Shown in pieces: positions 60,777 to 64,000 of a DNA stretch of 64,000 nt. The stretch's first letter is position 1, and each line of letters opens with the position of its first letter. A program made the translations under genes and the position numbers. The stretch spans positions 1 to 64,000 of the forward strand of contig NZ_JALBUT010000006.1 in assembly GCF_033971905.1 (NCBI RefSeq), given 5' to 3'. The notes under the pieces are model-generated. The model was not told the origin of the DNA, made no database searches, and worked only from the letters and a program-made list of their open reading frames with translations. The DNA is from Intestinicryptomonas porci (GTDB lineage Bacteria > Verrucomicrobiota > Verrucomicrobiia > Opitutales > Intestinicryptomonadaceae).

Positions 60777-61310
60777 TTATTCTTTCCAGTTCGAGAAGTC
60801 AACCTTGTCCCATTCGGTTCTCGATTGCAAGCGCGAGAATTTTTCATCGGAAAAACCCAAAACGACAAGCGAAAAAGCGAGAATGTTTTCGGGCAAATTA
60901 AAAAGGTACGCGAAGTCTTCCATCCTGCTTTGGACGGGATAAATTCCGCACCAACATGAAGCGATGCCCATTTCGCGGGCTTTTAGCAAAATGTTTTGCG
61001 TTGCGGCTGAACAGTCGGCAGGATAATAGCCTTCTCCGTCAGGCGACTTGTACTGGGAAAGCGCGTCCGCGCACACGATTACCGCGGAGCCTGCGTCTTT
61101 CAAAAAGCCGCAATACGGATGTATTTTAGCGATTTTTGAAAGCATTAAGGAATCGTTTACAGCGATAAACTTCCACGGGCGGCAGTTGCACGCGCTCGGA
61201 GCCGACATCGCGGCTTCGAGAATTTTTTCCATCTGCGCTTTTGAAACCTTTTTTGAAGCGTCAAACTTGCGGACCGAACGCCTCGTAAACAATACTTCAT
61301 CAAAATCCAT
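60777..61310 (-). CDS. nitroreductase-family FMN oxidoreductase
   Basis: NAD(P)H-dependent flavoenzyme of the nitroreductase fold, 177 residues, which works as a homodimer. FMN-binding features are visible: TRRSVRKFDASKKVS at the N-terminus, AAMSAPSACNCRPWKFIAV, ADCSAATQNILLKAREMGIASCWCG and the C-terminal VLGFSDEK. The physiological substrate is unknown for most members. It is directly followed by the SGNH hydrolase gene (3 bp). The Cys-rich active region (CNCRPW) is not unusual in anaerobes. Confidence 0.92.
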   Translation of the reverse strand: MDFDEVLFTRRSVRKFDASKKVSKAQMEKILEAAMSAPSACNCRPWKFIAVNDSLMLSKIAKIHPYCGFLKDAGSAVIVCADALSQYKSPDGEGYYPADCSAATQNILLKAREMGIASCWCGIYPVQSRMEDFAYLFNLPENILAFSLVVLGFSDEKFSRLQSRTEWDKVDFSNWKE

Positions 61311-61390
61311 AAAATGCCTTTCCTAAAATATTATCGTAAAAATTCAAAAATTTGCTTGCTCTAAGGCGTTTTTTTTGCGCTTATAAAGAC

Positions 61391-61495
61391 AAGGTCGGGA
61401 CCTATGCAATGACGGATTTCCGCGAACCCCGCCAGATTCGGAAGAAAGCAACGGTAGCAGAAACCTCATGTGCCGTAGGCAACCTGACCCCCTTT
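61391..61495 (+). ncRNA. ffs: small signal recognition particle RNA (4.5S-type)
   Basis: A rod-shaped RNA on the plus strand between two minus-strand genes. The conserved SRP core is readable at about 61430-61458 as CCAGATTCGGAAGAAAGCAA, with the GGAA tetraloop and the CAG/AGCA symmetric loop bound by Ffh. The ends pair: GGTCGGG near 61393 with CCTGACCCCC near 61484, and CCTA near 61401 with TAGG near 61476. A TATAAA -10-like box sits at 61382-61387 and a terminator follows at once. No protein frame across it is credible. Exact ends are approximate. Confidence 0.85.
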
Positions 61496-61530
61496 AACTC
61501 TTTTGCCCGAAAGGATAAAAGAGTTTTTTT
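61496..61530 (+). terminator. terminator of the SRP RNA
   Basis: AACTCTTTT pairs with AAAAGAGTT, followed by five further T on the plus strand; no plus-strand protein gene precedes it, which supports an RNA gene here. Confidence 0.88.
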
Positions 61531-61565
61531 GCGCCATTTGCCGAAGTTTGCAAAATTCATTTCCA

Positions 61566-63083
61566 TTACGCCACAAGATCCACATTTCCGTCCTCGGATA
61601 TGACGACAGCCATGCAGACTTCGCCCAAAGTTTTCCTGTAATCGACGTACTTTACCGCCGAATTGTACCGCGCCCCGCGCGTGGCGTCCCCGCTTGAAGT
61701 CGCCATTCCGTCCAAAATCGTGCCGATGGAATAGCATACTCCGTTCGGGTCCAAAAGAATCGCCCCGTCAATCGGGGTGAGCGAAGACAAAAGCTGGCGG
61801 GAAAGAAGAATCGGCGCAACCGCCGTAGATTGCGACGCCAAACGCCTCGCCTCTTCCTTTGCCCTCTTTGATATGACAAGCATCGTCCCCTTTTTCTCGC
61901 GCATTGCGGCTTGGATAAGCTCGATAAGCCTGTCAACCTTGCGAGAGCCTTTGAAAGAAAACACCTTTTTTATCGCCGCGGCAAACTCTCCTCCGTCGTA
62001 AGTGGAGCGCGGAGGAACGGGCATGCCGTAGGAAACATCTATCAGAGACTTGCTACCGTAGCGTATGCGCCACTTGTGCATTCCCAAAAAGTCGATGAAA
62101 AAGCTTTTGGCGTTTTTCGGCATCCTGCGCGGAAGCTTGGCAAGCCCCAAAACGATTTCAGTGTCGGAATGCAAAACCATTCCGTCTTTTGTAAGCTCCA
62201 AAAGCTTGCGCGTAGAGCGCACGTTGCCAAGTCTCGGCATTCCCGAAAACTCGATGGAGCGCGCCATGGCGTTCTGGGGAGCAAGAAGAATCGTTCCAAC
62301 AGCCTCCCCAAGCTCGTAGGACGTGCGCGAAATCTGGGTGCAAATCGTAAAGAGACGCTCCTTCCAAAGAGACTGCGGCTTGCCCGAAACCCTGTAAACG
62401 ATGTCGCCAACGAAATTGCGCCCCGCCTGATACAAAATGGAGTCCAACCCGAAGTGGAAGCCTCCCGTCTCCGTAGCATCGGGCGGCATGTCAAGCTCAA
62501 TGCGGTGCTTTTCCAAAAATTCGTCTATGAGCGAAATAATGAAAGACGTGCTTAAAAAATCGCCGGCGTCGCTTTGGGCGTCCAAAGACGGATAGCCGCT
62601 TAAAACGTCTTCGTCAACCCCAAGCACCACAAATATGTTGCGCCCTGTCGAAACCGAAGCTTCCGAAGTAAAAAACTTTAAGTTTTGGGGATTTTTCGGG
62701 GAGGCAACAACCGTCCTTAAAATCGCCTCCCTCATATTCGCAAACGGAGAGTCGGGCGAAGTGTAAGAAGACGGCATGTCGGAAATTCTGCGCGAAGGCT
62801 TGTCGCTTGAAATTTTTTGGAATGTTTTTCCGAAATCCGCAAAATCGTCTTTTGAAATCCAAAAATCCTTTGGCGCAATTATGTCGAAGTCAAATTCTTT
62901 CAAACTCTGCGAAACCTGCTCCGCGCCGCCTTCCGCTTTTGCTTCGCGCTCCGTTTCTGAAACAAGAAAAACAACGGGGCTTGCGTGCTTGTCCATATAA
63001 GAAAACAAAGACATTGCCCGCTCGGAGGCATTCTGCAAAAACACGGCATATTTTGCGTTTGGATTTTCAGTCGTACTGCTCAT
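61566..63083 (-). CDS. DisA_N (diadenylate cyclase-like) domain protein with unknown N-terminal sensor region
   Basis: A 505-residue protein whose last 120 residues resemble the DAC domain that makes c-di-AMP: LSSLTPIDGAILLDPNGVCY (DGA motif), SIGTILDG, then RGARYNSAVKY where canonical enzymes have the RHR motif, and VVISEDGNVDL. The GARYNSA variant occurs in a distinct group of DAC proteins with a long N-terminal sensor-like region. Here that region (about 1-380) has no motif I recognise, though VFLVSETEREA and KGTMLVISKRAKEEA flank it. No membrane segment or signal peptide is evident, so it is likely cytoplasmic. Whether it makes c-di-AMP is open. It is a single gene, divergent from malQ. 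Confidence 0.78.
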   Translation of the reverse strand: MSSTTENPNAKYAVFLQNASERAMSLFSYMDKHASPVVFLVSETEREAKAEGGAEQVSQSLKEFDFDIIAPKDFWISKDDFADFGKTFQKISSDKPSRRISDMPSSYTSPDSPFANMREAILRTVVASPKNPQNLKFFTSEASVSTGRNIFVVLGVDEDVLSGYPSLDAQSDAGDFLSTSFIISLIDEFLEKHRIELDMPPDATETGGFHFGLDSILYQAGRNFVGDIVYRVSGKPQSLWKERLFTICTQISRTSYELGEAVGTILLAPQNAMARSIEFSGMPRLGNVRSTRKLLELTKDGMVLHSDTEIVLGLAKLPRRMPKNAKSFFIDFLGMHKWRIRYGSKSLIDVSYGMPVPPRSTYDGGEFAAAIKKVFSFKGSRKVDRLIELIQAAMREKKGTMLVISKRAKEEARRLASQSTAVAPILLSRQLLSSLTPIDGAILLDPNGVCYSIGTILDGMATSSGDATRGARYNSAVKYVDYRKTLGEVCMAVVISEDGNVDLVA

Positions 63084-63094
63084 AAAAACTAAAC

Positions 63095-63124
63095 TTATAT
63101 TTTATTATTTTTAATCTTTGTCAA
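63095..63124 (-). promoter_or_regulatory. candidate promoter of the DisA_N-domain gene
   Basis: Reading the minus strand, a perfect TTGACA (plus 63124-63119) is followed by A/T-rich DNA with AATATA at 17 bp spacing, about 18 bp before the ATG. Confidence 0.45.
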
Positions 63125-63176
63125 GTTATGATGTTTTATTGTTGTAAAAAATGCCGCATTTTGCGTTGATAATGAA

Positions 63177-64000
63177 ATGACAGACTATTCTTGGACAACA
63201 TCGAGGGCGGCGGGAATACTGATGCACATATCGAGCCTGCCATCAAGGCAGGGAATCGGCTCTTTCGGGGAAGGCGCGGAAAAATTTTTGGACTTTCTCA
63301 CGCTTTCGGGAATAAAATACTGGCAGATATGCCCGCTTACGCCCACGGGATTCGGGGACTCCCCCTACCAGTCATTTTCGGCTTTCGCGTACAACACATA
63401 TTTCATAGACTTTTTCGAGCTTCAAAAGTTCGGGCTGATAGACGAAGGCGATGCCGACAAACTAAGCGGACTTCCCTCAAAAAAATGCGATTACGGGGCA
63501 ATCTACCAGACTCTTCCCGACATTTTAAGAAAAGCCGCCCGCAAGTTTTTTGAAAGCCAAAAGCCTTCCCTTTACGATAAATCTTTTGATGATTTTTGCG
63601 AAGAAAACAAAGACTGGCTCGAAAACTACGCTCTGTTTTGCGCCCTGAAAAAACGTTTCGGCGGGCTTCCCTGGACAAAGTGGGACGCCGAATTTAAAAC
63701 GCGAAAAAACATAACATTATCCGACGCAGACAAAGACGAAATATCTTCGGTAAAATTCGGGCAGTACGTCTTTTACTGCCAGTATATGCGCCTTAAAAGA
63801 AAAGCCAATTCAAGAAACATCGAAATTATCGGCGACATGCCCATTTTCGTCTCGGAAGACTCAGCCGACGTCTGGGCAAACCCCGAACTTTTCGACTTAA
63901 AAAAAGACCTCTCGCCGCGAAACGTCGCGGGAGTAGGCCCCGACTACTTTTCCCCCACGGGGCAGCTTTGGGGAAATCCCCTGTACAGCTGGAAGTCTAA
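63177..64000 (+). CDS. malQ: 4-alpha-glucanotransferase (amylomaltase), partial at window end
   Basis: Transfers alpha-1,4-glucan segments in maltodextrin and glycogen metabolism (GH77). The frame opens at the ATG at 63177 (MTDYSWTTSRAAGILMHISS) and stays open for 274 codons to the window edge. GH77 blocks present are SSLPSRQGIGSFGEGAEKFL, YWQICPLTPTGFGDSPYQS, FSAFAYNTYFID, QYVFYCQYMRLKRKA, IIGDMPIFVSEDSADVWANP, and GVGPDYFSPTGQLWGNPLY. The catalytic Asp and Glu lie further downstream, outside the window. It is divergent from the DisA_N-domain gene with a 93-bp gap. Confidence 0.95.
   Translation, partial: MTDYSWTTSRAAGILMHISSLPSRQGIGSFGEGAEKFLDFLTLSGIKYWQICPLTPTGFGDSPYQSFSAFAYNTYFIDFFELQKFGLIDEGDADKLSGLPSKKCDYGAIYQTLPDILRKAARKFFESQKPSLYDKSFDDFCEENKDWLENYALFCALKKRFGGLPWTKWDAEFKTRKNITLSDADKDEISSVKFGQYVFYCQYMRLKRKANSRNIEIIGDMPIFVSEDSADVWANPELFDLKKDLSPRNVAGVGPDYFSPTGQLWGNPLYSWKS

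Noticed and set aside
61352..61603. 83-codon plus-strand frame
   Set aside because: It spans the SRP RNA and its terminator; no protein features.

Overview
The window looks like a chromosomal segment of a Gram-negative, host- or gut-associated bacterium of the Verrucomicrobiota/PVC type. This is an inference. It rests on a Kdo transferase and beta-barrel proteins (outer membrane with LPS), a type III glutamine synthetase, GatCAB, TRL-type and other small lipoproteins, large secreted glycoside hydrolases, a DisA_N-type protein with the GARYNSA variant motif, and mostly A/T-rich translation starts without Shine-Dalgarno sequences. No 16S rRNA gene is present to settle it. I see no insertion sequence, integrase or CRISPR array.

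Layout. 1-3271 is a decayed patch: a frameshifted tail of an ibrA-like gene, a frameshifted and truncated ibrB-like gene, and a GH127-type beta-L-arabinofuranosidase gene carrying two in-frame stops. 3396-10410 holds a CsoR-type repressor with a metal-exporting P-type ATPase, a TRL lipoprotein, a purine/NCS2 permease, an MscS channel, a pair of paralogous lipoproteins, tRNA-Thr(UGU) and, on the minus strand, tRNA-Ser(UGA). About 570 bp with no visible gene follow. 10987-20456 (minus) is a probable seven-gene operon: SDR oxidoreductase, gpsA, coaE, rho with a very long disordered N-terminus, two tandem PilB/GspE ATPases and pilC. Then come hpf, an outer membrane barrel protein, glutamine synthetase III and a secreted 1250-residue GH2 beta-galactosidase.

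28205-37126 (minus) is the long gatCAB - M48 protease - nif3-like - aroQ - UvrD-like helicase - pta operon. Just upstream of gatC lies a 171-bp sequence present three times; it is the 3' end of a metallophosphoesterase gene. That gene ends a second minus-strand operon, fabZ-like - fabF-like - waaA - metallophosphoesterase (37524-41387), which looks like fatty acid/lipid A related envelope synthesis. Divergently, nadK - membrane protein - yihY-like - pdxH are read on the plus strand, followed by minus-strand glnB and an infA - FecCD permease - ATPase group.

47465-55738 (plus) carries tadA overlapping a gene for a probably exported superoxide dismutase, a 1992-residue surface protein with a duplicated Ig-domain cassette, and an acyl-ACP thioesterase. 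The last part has pyruvate phosphate dikinase, a small membrane protein, an SGNH hydrolase, a nitroreductase, a small SRP RNA gene with its own terminator on the plus strand, a DisA_N-domain protein, and the first 274 codons of malQ, which runs off the window.

Most intergenic junctions carry clear intrinsic terminators. Most genes are intact housekeeping genes. The unusual items are the decayed genes at the left edge, the triplicated gene end, the disordered Rho, the Ig cassette protein and the diadenylate-cyclase-like protein.
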